NCBI GenBank assembly: GCA_963082875.1
Contig: OY720098.1
Span: forward strand, 11,842,001 to 11,906,000
Length of the DNA: 64,000 bases
Source: Corella eumyota
Lineage: Eukaryota; Chordata; Ascidiacea; Phlebobranchia; Corellidae
Reading direction: 5' to 3'
The first letter of the stretch is position 1. Each line of letters begins with the position of its first letter. Position numbers and translations under genes: made by a program. Below are positions 34,282-46,400 of the stretch, in pieces. Under the pieces are notes generated by a model. The model saw nothing but the letters and a program-made list of their open reading frames with translations, ran no database searches and had not been told where the DNA came from.

Positions 34282-36785
34282 GCTATTTTAAACGTGGTAT
34301 AGTTGTAGTACTATTAAATATGCACAAGTTCGTTGGTTTTTATGTCGAATACACATTCACATGCTTTTATATTACTGTTTAAATTTAGCATATCTGATGT
34401 TTAACCTAGCTTATACAAATATGTTAACCTTTACAATATTCGGTTTAACTGTAAAAACCTAATTTTACGGCGCCAAATTTGTCTCTGTCAATGTGTTGTT
34501 TATTAAGTTATTTTCTAGTTCGTTTTAGTGTAAAAGGGGAGTAACATAAAATCTAATCCAATATTTTCACCTTTTGTTTTTAAATAGGTTTTTCTAAACT
34601 TAATTTGCAAATAACGCTTTGTAACTGGTTTGCCTCATTTCCTTGTATTGCAAATTCAGTAACTGTTTTTAGTTTTGTCTTGTATGAGTATAGTTAACGC
34701 ATGATCATAAAACTACGTGGCTTGTGGTAACCTGTGCTTCCTTTTTAATTGTTCGTACTTTTTGTTAACTAAAAATACTATTATCTTTTATAAAAAGTAT
34801 GTTGTCGCGTTTTATCTGCTTTCTCTATCTGGTACTTATCAAGATTTTAAATTTCTATTTAGGGGATTTAAAGAGAATAAAACTTGAACCATAACTCAAA
34901 TTTTTAAAAACCTTCAAATATTAACAGCCTTTTTTTGGTCTAGGGCAAACAGGATAATGAAATATAAACGTTGCCCGGGACATATGCGGAACACACTTAC
35001 AAATTCAAATTATGTATTTAAATGTATATTTTCTTAAAACCAAAATTTCAAAAAAGTTTTAGCAAAATTTAGGTAAATTTTATTAAAAATTAAAGGGCGT
35101 TTTTTAGAGCAGGGTAAGGGTAAAAGGGGCTTTAAAGTAACTGTTAAATTTTTCATAAATTTACATTTTGGGGGTATGGTTTTCATCTAATATCTACTAG
35201 GTGAAGTGTTTTTTTCGTTTTCGTTCAACGGCAACACTTTTTATTTTATTGCTGCCGTAAAGCTTTTATTAAAATGAACACACTGAATTTTATTACTTTT
35301 TTCACCAAAGGCTATATATTTATTTTACTATAAATGAAAATAACATTCCCTCGATTTATTTACTAGATATATTTAATAGCATAAAAAATTCAAACAGAAT
35401 TGTAACTGTTATAAAAATAAAAGGTAATAATGAACACAATTGCTAAATCATTAGTTAACTTCATAAAGTTGTACGTATAGTCGTCACCATTATTTTTGTT
35501 CTGAAATATTTATTTTGTTCATTTGTTTTTTTTTAAATATTAGTAAAGTGGAATTTCTGTTACATTTTTTGATTTCTATGTAAGAAACTTTTGTAAATCG
35601 AAATAAATCGTGTTTTGGCAATGCATTAAGCAAAGTATTTTTAGTTGATTTAAATCTGTGTATGTATATTTTTGCTAGCAAAATTTAAAAATTCGTGCTA
35701 GTTTTTTTACAGTTCATAGGCCATCATCAATTTTGTCCATTGTTATTAGATTGTTTACTAACAGTAGGGAAGCATGCCAGTCTGCCAGTGAGTAATCAAA
35801 TAAATACTAGTCTAGTTATAATCAAAGCCCTACAGCCATATGGCTTTGGTCATCCTAATAAACTTTAGTTCACAAGCTCATAAAAATGATATCTAAAGTT
35901 AAATTATCAGTGCTTGTGTTAGGTTGTTAAAATGTCTAAATGTTTTAAATAAATATGCTTGAGGGTTAAGCAATCGATTATATTCATTTGTGTTCAGTTG
36001 TTCATGTTAATTTAATAAAGTTTTTAGTCAGTTACCTAATTAGATACTGCTTTACAATAACTGAATGACTTGTAATAACTTACTGGTGACGTGTTTGATC
36101 ATAATTTTTCTTGTTTAATAAAATTTATGGGAATTTGTGATTTATTTAAAAAACAATAATCTAAACTGATAATAAAAACTAATTTACAAAAAAAATAATT
36201 ATCTAAACTGGCAGTGTAGTGTAGTAATCAGAACACTTGACTTCAAAACATGAGGTCCTGAGTACGATTTCCACTGCTATTATTGGCAATTATAATCTAT
36301 AATATCCTAAACTGCCAAAAGCAATTCGTGACTGGGTCAGGGTAACTGATTTTACTCTACGTTTAGGTCGTAAAGTCGACTTTCTAAAATAAATAAATAT
36401 AAAAAAGAGAGTTTTGCAGTTTTGGGAAAATTTTAATTATATATATACATTTTTTTAACATTTTTGCTTAAAAAAATTTTAGTTAATAACAGTAAAACAT
36501 TTTTACAGTTAATTGGAGATTTTATTAATTTATTTATTTTGTGATTCTTAATGACAATAATTTAGGCAGCTTAAAAATTTATTTGATTGACGTCATGAAC
36601 ATTAATAATTTTTTGTAATTGATGTCAGTGGTTATATAACTTCCTGTCTGGACAGATTTTTAATTCAATAAACGTAACAGGAAGCTAATCGCATTTCATG
36701 TAATTTTTTTTAACTTTAGGGATTGAATATATTTTGTACAGCAATTTTAACTGTATGTTGAATGTCAGTGCATATACTTTTTTTT
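34282..36785. repeat. FUT-E 5' flank resumed, duplicate of the FUT-C flank
   Basis: This matches 10888-12664, 16071-16810 and 19794-20065 in order, without the long-TIR and foldback insertions. About 300 bases present at 12113-12415 are missing near 35502. The empty sites for the long-TIR element (TGTTTA, 35752-35757) and the foldback composite (about 36524) lie here. No gene is supported. Confidence 0.85.
36211..36400 (+). mobile_element. tRNA-derived SINE, paralogous copy
   Basis: This is the same insertion as 16506-16695 at the equivalent place in the duplicated flank, with GCAGTGTAGTGTAGTAATCA at its head. It was carried by the duplication. Confidence 0.65.
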
Positions 36786-37441
36786 TGCGGAAATAACTGA
36801 ATCAGTGTAAAGTTCTAGCAATGTATATTTACTCTGTTCTGTCAATCTAGGAAGGAAGTAGTTAGTAAATTTAATTTCGCTTTTAACCATATGTTTTTAT
36901 TGCCTAAATTGGACAATTTTTGTGGTTAGACATAGAAACTAGGTTCACATAAACATGGAAATTGTTTTACAACTTAAAATTTTTATTAAAAATTTACTTA
37001 CCTATATTTTTTTGCGTTGCTATTACTTGAAATTGTTTAGCCTTTGTAAAGAGATTTGTGCCAGTATAAAAGTTTTGAGTAATATAATTGTATAAATATA
37101 CACAGTTATATATTTTTTGAAAATATATATTTATGTACAGAATAGGCGTAGTAATAATTTTTAATAAGTCTACATATTTATAGAAAAAAAGAGATTAAAC
37201 CAATAATGTATGCTAATACTGTTTGTTTAATAGAAGTTTGGTTTAAAATCCTATTGATTTTAGTTGTGTTTTAAGCTAGTAAAAGTTGAATAAGTTAAAA
37301 CCCTTTTTACAAATTATTTTGTATTTTCGGTACAATATTAAAAGCTTGCTAGAATAAATTAATGGTATGACTAATTTTTATTTATTATTTTTAGGCTAAA
37401 TAATAAATAATTAAATTTAAACAAAATTAATAATTGGAAAC
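36786..37441 (+). promoter_or_regulatory. Upstream region of the LPP-type gene
   Basis: Unique AT-rich sequence between the end of the FUT duplication and the LPP start codon. A pyrimidine-rich acceptor TTATTATTTTTAG ends at about 37394, 48 bases before the ATG. It could be a 5' UTR intron acceptor or a spliced-leader trans-splice site, a process known in ascidians. No TATA box or other core element was recognised. Confidence 0.4.
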
Positions 37442-40400
37442 ATGGATGAACATTGGTTAGATGATGAACTCGCAGAGTTGGATCAAGCAGAAAAATTCAT
37501 TCATGAAACAATGTCTAATTTTTTACCCACAACTACTGCAAATAAAAGTAAGATTTTTATTTAGCTTTTTTTAATGGGTAATTTTTTAGGCTGGGCTTTT
37601 ATAACATATAATGTATTGTTTATGTGAAGGGCTGACTTATGCTATTAGTTTTTATTTTTAATTGTAAAAAAATGATTTTACACATACTATTTTAAAATAA
37701 ATTTTATATATATATACTAAATGTGTTTATTTATAGCCTACATGCTTTAATTGATATTCTGTTTAGTTTTAAGGTATATATAGTTTATTTCTATATTATT
37801 TTAAGCTATAACTTACAACCTGTAGATGATAATAAAATGTTCAAGTTTTTTGATTGTTTGTTATTTGTTATATATATAAAAGGATTGTAATAGGTTCACT
37901 TAAATTTATAATCTTAACCAGGCTGTGGTTTTTAAACAAAAACTAAATATAAAAATTCTGCTTGGCCTGCAGCTATTTAATTTTCTAATCAAGGTAAAGG
38001 AATTTGTCTTAAACTAGCAGTTAACATGTCAAGGTGTATTAGTCATGTCAAAGTCCTTATTTGGCTTTAAAATGTTAAGTATGTGTACATTAATAATACT
38101 CAAGATTAATTTTAACCATAGCAAAAAATTTGATAACCGGACAGTGTTGAAAATGTAAATATAATGTTACTGAACTGTGAAATTGAGAAGTTTGCATTTT
38201 TATGCACATTTTTTTAAATGTATTTTAGAAAAAGTACAAACCCTTGTTAGTTAAAAATTTGCTAGATCTAACTATTTTTAGAGAAAAAAGGTCAGGCAAG
38301 TAATAAAAATAACATTAGATTTTACCAGTCAACTGATAGCGCTATGGAGTAATTTAACTCCACTACAACTTAAGATCGTTTGTTAAGAAAAACGAAAAAA
38401 TGTATTTCTAAAGGTTTATTTGTTATATAATAAGTTAAAAGTCATTTAATAGGTAAAAATTTTTCATTTTTTTAAATTTTATTTGAAATCTATTTTTTTT
38501 GTTGTCCGTGTCTTGTTAGTTTTAAAAACATTTTTTTTTGTGTTAATAGTGTAAATTTGCTTAACAGAATGTTACAATTAAAAACACGCTTTTCAGTAAT
38601 GCGCAAGCACTTTTAGGGCCAATTAATTAGAACTGAAATAATCTTTGTTAAAATTGGCGGCTGCTGCGGCTTTGAATAAAGTTCTTTTATTTTACTTGAG
38701 CTTCAATCTAAAGAATTTCAAGTATCTTCCTATCTTTTGTTTAACTCTCTTCCTAAAAGTTTATGCTTTTTAACTCCCTTTGAATGACGTAACTTTAGAT
38801 TTATTTTCCGCTTTGTAGTTTTTGATCGGAGAAACCAAAAAAATAAAAATAAGTCGCAAAAATGAAAAAAAACGTTTTGAAGCAGTTATTAGGTATATAT
38901 AGAAAAATGTAAGTTTTGTTATGCTTTTTTTTTGTGCTTTATAAATTACTGCGGTTGTCGATATCATTAATTAGTTTTTGTAGCTGCCTAATCTTTTAAA
39001 TACGGGTTATAAAAATCGTATAAACTTCAGTTTTACTGTGATTTAATTGCTTTATAACGTAAGTGCAGGCGACTTATTTACGATGGAGAGCGACGTGAAG
39101 TCTGTGTTATTAAACTGTGCAAATTACATTTATTGAGAAAAGAGCGCGCCGATGTTTTGTTTGTAAATAAAAGAAATAAGATTTTAAAGTATATATATGT
39201 AATTTATTTAACGTGATGAATATTATTTGAAAGTAAGGTTTTAATTAGACTTTTTGGATCTTTAAAAAGTGTCGGTTGTATAGAAAATGTGTAAGATATA
39301 AACAGCAATAGTTTGATATTAAACGCCTACGCATTGTCAATTCACCGTAGCATTACGAATCTTAAATTCCTTTTCTATAACCGAACGCCTAGTTTTGTTT
39401 ATTTCTGGCTCGCTGGTGATTCAAGCCGCCTTTGTGTACATAAAACTTAGATTCGGGCCGATATTCAAACGCTTATTTTTCTAAGGAGTCATTTTATCGC
39501 CCATCGTACCGCGTTTAAGTATACAAATCAACAGAGGTGGGGATTTTATCGGCATTAGGCGATAAGCGTTAATTTAGCACCGAAAAGGTAAAAAAGTGTA
39601 AAATAAGCGCTTTTGTAAAAGTCCCGTTTAAGCTGTATTGTAAGATTTTGATAGAAGGATTGTATTTCTGGATGTTTAGGTTGGTTTCGAATGAAAATGT
39701 TTTTGTTATTGTTCCTTGAAATTTCTTTCACTAGAAAGCTTGTAGTTCCGTAGACTATTCAGCTAGTCGCAAAAACAAGAAAGTCAGAAAGTGTAATAAA
39801 CTAAAAAACCCTCAGCTTATAAAGTTAATTTTTTTTTAATTTTTTTTATTTAATCTTATTTTTTCGTTAGAATGCAACATATTTGTTAGAAATGTTGTTT
39901 ATGTGCTTAAAATAGTTTGAATATTTTTGGTTATGTGGTCGCTGTTTGATTGTCATATAGCAGTGTAAAAATGTTGGGCTATTTATATATCTGGATATAA
40001 CCTTTGTACGGTATGTTTATATTTAGTGAAAATTCAAAATTACTTTTTTTGAGTCACGTTCTTATAACGACCTACAATTTGTAACTATTGTGTATTGTGT
40101 TGTGATGAGTGTGCAGTTTTAAATGTGATAAAAATACCGTAACAGGGTTTAACATATGAGGGTTTAACCAAGGGTGTATGACTTATTTAGATAAATAACT
40201 CCGTTAATACACATTTTTGGGTCAAAAATGTCCCAATGGGTCATTGGTAGGATAAGTTATTTATATAAACGGTATACATTTGCAGTCATATGCCTTCCAT
40301 TAAAAACAACGTTAAATGCCAAACGAACATTAAGACTTGTAATTTGCGCAAAAATAAAACGAGGGTTGGATTTTCACTACGCGTGACGAACCAAAATATC

Positions 40401-43400
40401 TCATTACGGCTCGGCCTAATTAGAAGTCACGTGACTACGGAGATCAGTGTAGCTCAGGCTTTTTTGGTGAGTTTTTGGCGCCGGAAACCACTTGTGAGTT
40501 GTCATTTACTGGTTAAGTTATCTTACGTTTGCGTTAGAATGCACAGTTAGCAGTAAACAGTGAATAAGTTACATATATAAAAAATTATATATTTTATTGC
40601 CCCTAACTACTACATTATGTTAAGATCTAGCCTTAATCAGCATAGAGAGGTAGTTGTTATGTTTGTAACGTTTGGATATTTTTTGCAAACTTAAGTTTAA
40701 AAATAAGGCAACGTTTTGTAATATGGCCAAAAACGTGCTTATATTGTCTTTTTCTATTTCAACAGCATGTATTTATAAGGCCATAAAACTTCATGTCTTA
40801 AACGTTATTGGATTTTTGAAAGGTCAGTTTAAAACAGAACATATTTACGCCGAATAATACTATTTATTGTGCCTTTTACAAACTGGGGTTTTTTTATAAT
40901 ATATTAAAACCCCATCTAATATATATTTATTTAAAGTGTTACGCAATTTAAATATCAAAAGGTTAATATATTACGGGAATTCGTTGCATGACCGTCCTGC
41001 CGTTTTCCTTCCTGCTTAAACATAACTGTGACGTCATACAAGCGGTGTGTGCTCTAAAAAAGGTTAATTAAACGTAGCCTTATGACTCACGCTCTTTTTA
41101 TTAATACGTAACTTATATGTAATCTACCCTTATTCAATATGTTGCACGAAATTTTTCCCTTTTTCGTTACGTTTTCAAATTTTGATTGACATATACGGTG
41201 AAAATATAGACTTACAATAATATGTCTGGGTGTTTAAAGTTATATTTGAAAGTGGTAATAACATACCTTAAATATTATTGACTTAATGTTACATTGGCCT
41301 TTAGGGTAAGTAAAGAGAAAAATTAATGAAAATAGGGGGTATGGTGTTATTTTGTTACAGACAGTTTATGAAAATGAGGAAGAAAAATTTTTGAGTATTT
41401 TGCGAGAACCTTGCTTGGTTATATGAGTAATTTAGTTACCAAACTAAAGTTTTGCTATAGGTTAAAATAGCGTAATTTATTTTAAATGTAATTAAATTGT
41501 ATTATCTGCCGTTTTAATGCAAAAAGTTGTCGGTAACCACCAGCCCACCTTAGTGTATTAATTAATTTGTTTTTTAAGATATAAGAAGTATTTTAACAAC
41601 ATGTAAAAGTATAGATTTGTCATAAGGCATGAAATTGCGTAATTTTTTTCAAATATTGAACGTATAAATTTTTAAAATCTGTCGTATTAATAACAACTTG
41701 TTGTCAACATTTACCAATTTTTGCAGGATATATCAATAAGACTGTTTTTAAATTTTAAAATTGTAAAAAATATTTTATTTTAGTTTCAACCCCGTATTGC
41801 AACACTTTCAAATTTTTTATCAGAATGTTAAAGGTCAACGTTAAAAAGCTTTTATGTTAGATTAATATCAGAGGACTGGTCATTTAAAGATAGTAGAGAT
41901 AAAACTTTTATTTCAAATCTTTACCAATTTTATGGAATTTTAAATCAAAAAGTTATTAATTAAGTTAAACAAAAAATTTTAAATTCATTTTATCAGCAAC
42001 AAAAACGTAGTTTTATGGAAAATATTCAAACCCAATAAAAATGTAATAAATATAGTTTATTTTTTACGATCTAGGCCTTGTTAAATAAAATTAGAGTACA
42101 ATTTAAATTGTATTATTACAAAAAAAATAACAAAGATGTAGTTATTATTTAAACTACCAAACATGAAAGTTGAAAACGTGATGTAAATATTCCACCTTAG
42201 TGGTTTTTTGTTTGTGATGTCAACACAATACTGATGCTTGCCCCGTTCCCATAACATTGTTATCGCCGTAAAAAGTCAAATTTTTTATTAATTTCATCTT
42301 AAAAAGTTGGATTGTTTGTTCTAGGTATTCAAATATTAGCTCTGGTGGTTATGTAGAGTAGAGCATAGTTTCTTACGGTTGTTGTGTCATATTCTTGCGC
42401 TTTGGATTAGTTGTAATTAAGAGAAAATACTAAGTATAGAATATACTAATTAATAGAATATACTAAATTACATATAGTTAAACGATAAGTTGCACACGAC
42501 TTAAATTTAGAAAATACTTAATTGTACGTTAGCTATATGACATGTTGTATTTAAGCCTACAACATACAATAAAAATTAAATATGCAAATGATGTGAATGT
42601 AGGTTATTAGTTAAAATGGTAAAAGATAATTAATTTGCAAGTGGTATTTTGTTTTTTGTTAGCTTATTACTAACGGTTTAACCCAAAAGATTTTATCAGA
42701 AACTTTTGCGGGGAATTTTTTTAAAACCAAAATTTTAGGATTAAGGTTAGGTTTATAATACCTTTAGTAATGACTCATGTTTAATAGTTATTATTAATAT
42801 AGCGTACCAATAGTTCCTTAAAAGTGTTTGTGCTTTCGTAAAGAGATTTTTTTCTGTAGTAAACACATGGTATTCCAGACTAAAAACAAAAATCAGCTGT
42901 TTAGTTCGTTAGTTGTATAGAACTATTGAGAAAATGCATCTCGGTAACAATAGAACGGTCTCGGACGCAAAACCAAAGGTACAGCCGGGTTATTTACGTT
43001 AACTAATGAATGAAACCATTGTTTTAGCCATTCGCACCCTTAGTCAGTTAACTTGTTTTCAGTTCCGCTTCTTTATTTCAGCACCGCCGTGTGTGGAGAT
43101 TGAATTGACCCGTGCCAGACTTACACAACGTCGTGAATAAGCGTTGGCCCAGTTAGTTGGCTACATAATATTGTCGTACCCGACTCTTGCACCTGTCTGT
43201 AAGCTATGTAGTTGATGTTTGCATGTAAATACGCGCGCACTTTTCAATTTAAACACCATTTGAGCGAGTGGTAAAGCAGGTTTAGAGGTTTTACGCATAA
43301 GACAACTAGAACCAAGGATTAGCCTAGAAAAGTCTAAATTAAAAAACGCCACAGCATTTATTTTTAGTTTAAATTGAAAAATATAAAGTTAACAATGTAT

Positions 43401-46400
43401 ACGTTAGAGGTATTTTGGTTGAACTATTAATACAAACTTTAATTGGGATTAGTTTTTGTAACCTAGATAGTTATTTTTTGCTTCAAGCAGAAACCCCTTT
43501 TTTGGTATTTTAACAATATGTTTAATACAGGAAATTGATAAAAATATATTTTTATAATTTTATGTTGTGTGTGTACATATGAAATTAAATATTCTGGGAT
43601 ATATACCAAATATTATCAACGAAGAATACGATGTTAAAATTTAAGGTACGTTTTTTGTTTTACTTTATTTTTAAATTTTAAATCTTAGATACAGCGGTGA
43701 AATCTAGACCAGTCAATAAACCCACGACCTCGCAACAACAGGTAAGTAACTTAGTTGTATATTAAATATTTAACTAGTACATTATATACATATATTTTTT
43801 TCGGCTTACATAAAATTTTGCTTGGTCACGTGACAAGTAAACCTAGCTTAGCTTATTTTATGCTCGATTTACCGGTGACGTCAATTGGAATGCGCTTGTC
43901 GAATTAATTAACTAATGTCTATCCCACAATGCACTACGTGTAATTCGCACAAATAAACTTTTAAAAATCAATCAAATTGCAGTGTCAGATTTTGGAAGCA
44001 ATTTGATTTAAATTTCATTAAATAGTTTTTTTTTTGACAAAAAAAGTTTGGCAACCTATATGTTAAAATAAGGGGCAAATATACAATATGTTAAGTAATA
44101 AATACATTTTTTGGCAACCGTTTGACTATATTAAGACATTTTACTTGCTGCATGATGTGTTACAATGAAATAATTATGTACTCAATATTTCGATTCGGGT
44201 TAATAAATAATTAAATTTCCGACCGCTAAATGGCGCAATAAGGCCAAAAATAAATATATTTGAATTGCATTACAAATTCAATTTTTATTTAGTCATCGAT
44301 ATAGTCTATTGAATAAATTTAAAATTAAAAATTTTCAGTTTGCAATAAAAATCAACAAAAAATTTGCAATAAAATTTTTAGGTCACTTAAACTTTGACAT
44401 TAGTGCATTTTAAACGACTGGCCATTTTAAAAATTTTAAATAAATTTGTGTTTCTAATCCTATGCTTAGTGCGTAAAAAGTAAGTTAGCAAGTGCATTGA
44501 AGGTTCGCTGCGTTAACGGAATTCATTTCTAATTTGCTCATCACCGTGACGTCAGCAGTTCGTTTTATTGCGTTTTAAACGCGCTAGCTGGACCACTATA
44601 ATTTCTCTACAAAGCCACAAAACCATGCCTAGAATTTTTGCTCGCTTAAAATGGTAAGGAATCGATGTCGCCTCCTTATATGGCGATACCGCGTCAAATA
44701 GTTGAAGGCAAGGAAAGAACAAGGCTTCAGTTGTTCAGCTTTTTTCAGCCTTGTTTACTGCGTTTCATAATAAAAGAATGCAATATACGAGTTGCATATC
44801 AATATAGATGTGTGCGGATTTTATCAACCTATTGCATAACGTTTAGTTTATTAGGCTTGTTTACATTGTTTACTTATGTTAGTTATACGGAATTTGCGCG
44901 TTCACAATGAAAGGATGTTATCTATCATATTGCCTCATAGCTTTAGGGTATACATATTCAAAATGTATTTAAAGAATAGAGTTGTATAACATACGATTTA
45001 AACAGTAATTAGATAAAGGCGTGTAGATTTGTAGTAATAATTAATATTTAGACAGATTATAATTACATAGTTGGTATTATATTTTTAACAGTGGTTTTAT
45101 TGTAATTAGATCTTAATTACGTTAGCAAAATTTAAGTTACGTCATTTTGAAATGATTGTCGATTAACGCGTCATAAGTAATTTTCTTACATTCGTGTCAT
45201 GTCAAGTAATTCAAATCGATAAAATATTAACTCTTCAACTATAAAGTATCATCGGTTATCGTTATTTTACATGTAAATTGAACATGTCTTAAACTGAAAG
45301 GGTTTTAACTTGCATTCATAAGATTAGTTGGCATTTTATATTTAAGGAAATTAAATTTTAAATATGCAAAACTGCGTTGCGTCTAAAATTTAAAAAAATA
45401 CTCATTAGGCAAATGTTAAGTAGTCATTTAGCTTTATGCGTAATAAAAACGTTTTTTGATAAATATAAGGTAGAATAGGTAGTTTTAATTTATATTATGT
45501 AAAATACCAACGCTATATAGTTTGAGGTAAAATTAACCATTTTTTGTAAACGAATAGTTGAGTTAGCCATAATGGTAGTGGTACTTCACATTTGTGAAGT
45601 ATTTAGATCGTTAACGTGAGAGATACTTGTAAGTTTACCGTACCATTGCGCCTGTGTTATGTGTAAGAGAAATACCAGGTTTAGTGTAGTTTTTTTTTCT
45701 ATACTAGTTTAACGCGTGTTGTGTAGATAATTTAAGAACTATTAATATACAAATGCTCACTAGCTTATCAATATTTGTTCAAGTTTCAAAAAAGCATGTT
45801 GAAGTTATTTTAAAATTTAGTAGGTTTATTTTAGCAAAATAAAAAAATGCTGTAACATTATTTCGGATATCAAATTTATTATTTTTTAGTTATTATCAAT
45901 ATTTTATAAATTATAGGTCACTAGGTCATCTAAAGGGTCAGAAAGTGAGGTCGATAAACTGACCAATCAGTTGTTAGAAGGACTGGACTCTGGAAAAACC
46001 AAGAATTCTGATACAATTAACGATTTTAATTTACCCCCACCTCCCGATTTAGACGATTTTATTTACACCAAGGTAAATTTAATTTAAAACTTTAAAAGAA
46101 AAAAATCTGAAAACATGAATTGTAATATTAAAATAAAAAAGAAATAAAATATATAATAGATTTTTGTTGTTCAGGGTTTTACTTAAATTTAATTAAAGTT
46201 GCCTTATACTTTAAAAAAAAAACTTTCTATAAATTTTTAATGGTAATGATTTTTTGTTGTAAATATTTAAAACAGCATAAATTTTACAATTTTTTTAGAA
46301 ATCTTCTGGTGGATTAAAATCAGATTTACCTTCACCTCCACCAATTTCAAGTTTACCCCCACCTGTACCCCCATTACCCAAATCAGAGGTTTTTATTGAA

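Larger units (their letters stand above)
37548..43688. other. Intron 1 of the LPP-type gene
   Basis: 6.1 kb without supported coding sequence. Locally GC-richer patches at about 39400-39600 and 40280-40540 break the AT-rich background. Sites seen are GTCACGTGAC at 40426-40435 and TGACGTCA at 41029-41036. The open frames at 38770-38967 (-), 40290-40550 (+), 40672-40857 (+) and 43161-43352 (-) lack recognisable domains and splice context. A long first intron is a plausible place for enhancers. Confidence 0.6.
43742..45916. other. Intron 2 of the LPP-type gene
   Basis: 2.2 kb, with no coding sequence supported (the plus frame 44665-44910 has no family features). It carries a cluster of palindromic sites at 43825-43883 and another CRE at 44547-44554. 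Confidence 0.6.

Noticed and set aside
40290-40857. Two plus frames in LPP intron 1
   Set aside because: They have no recognisable domain, no splice-consistent partners, and are short in a 6-kb intron.
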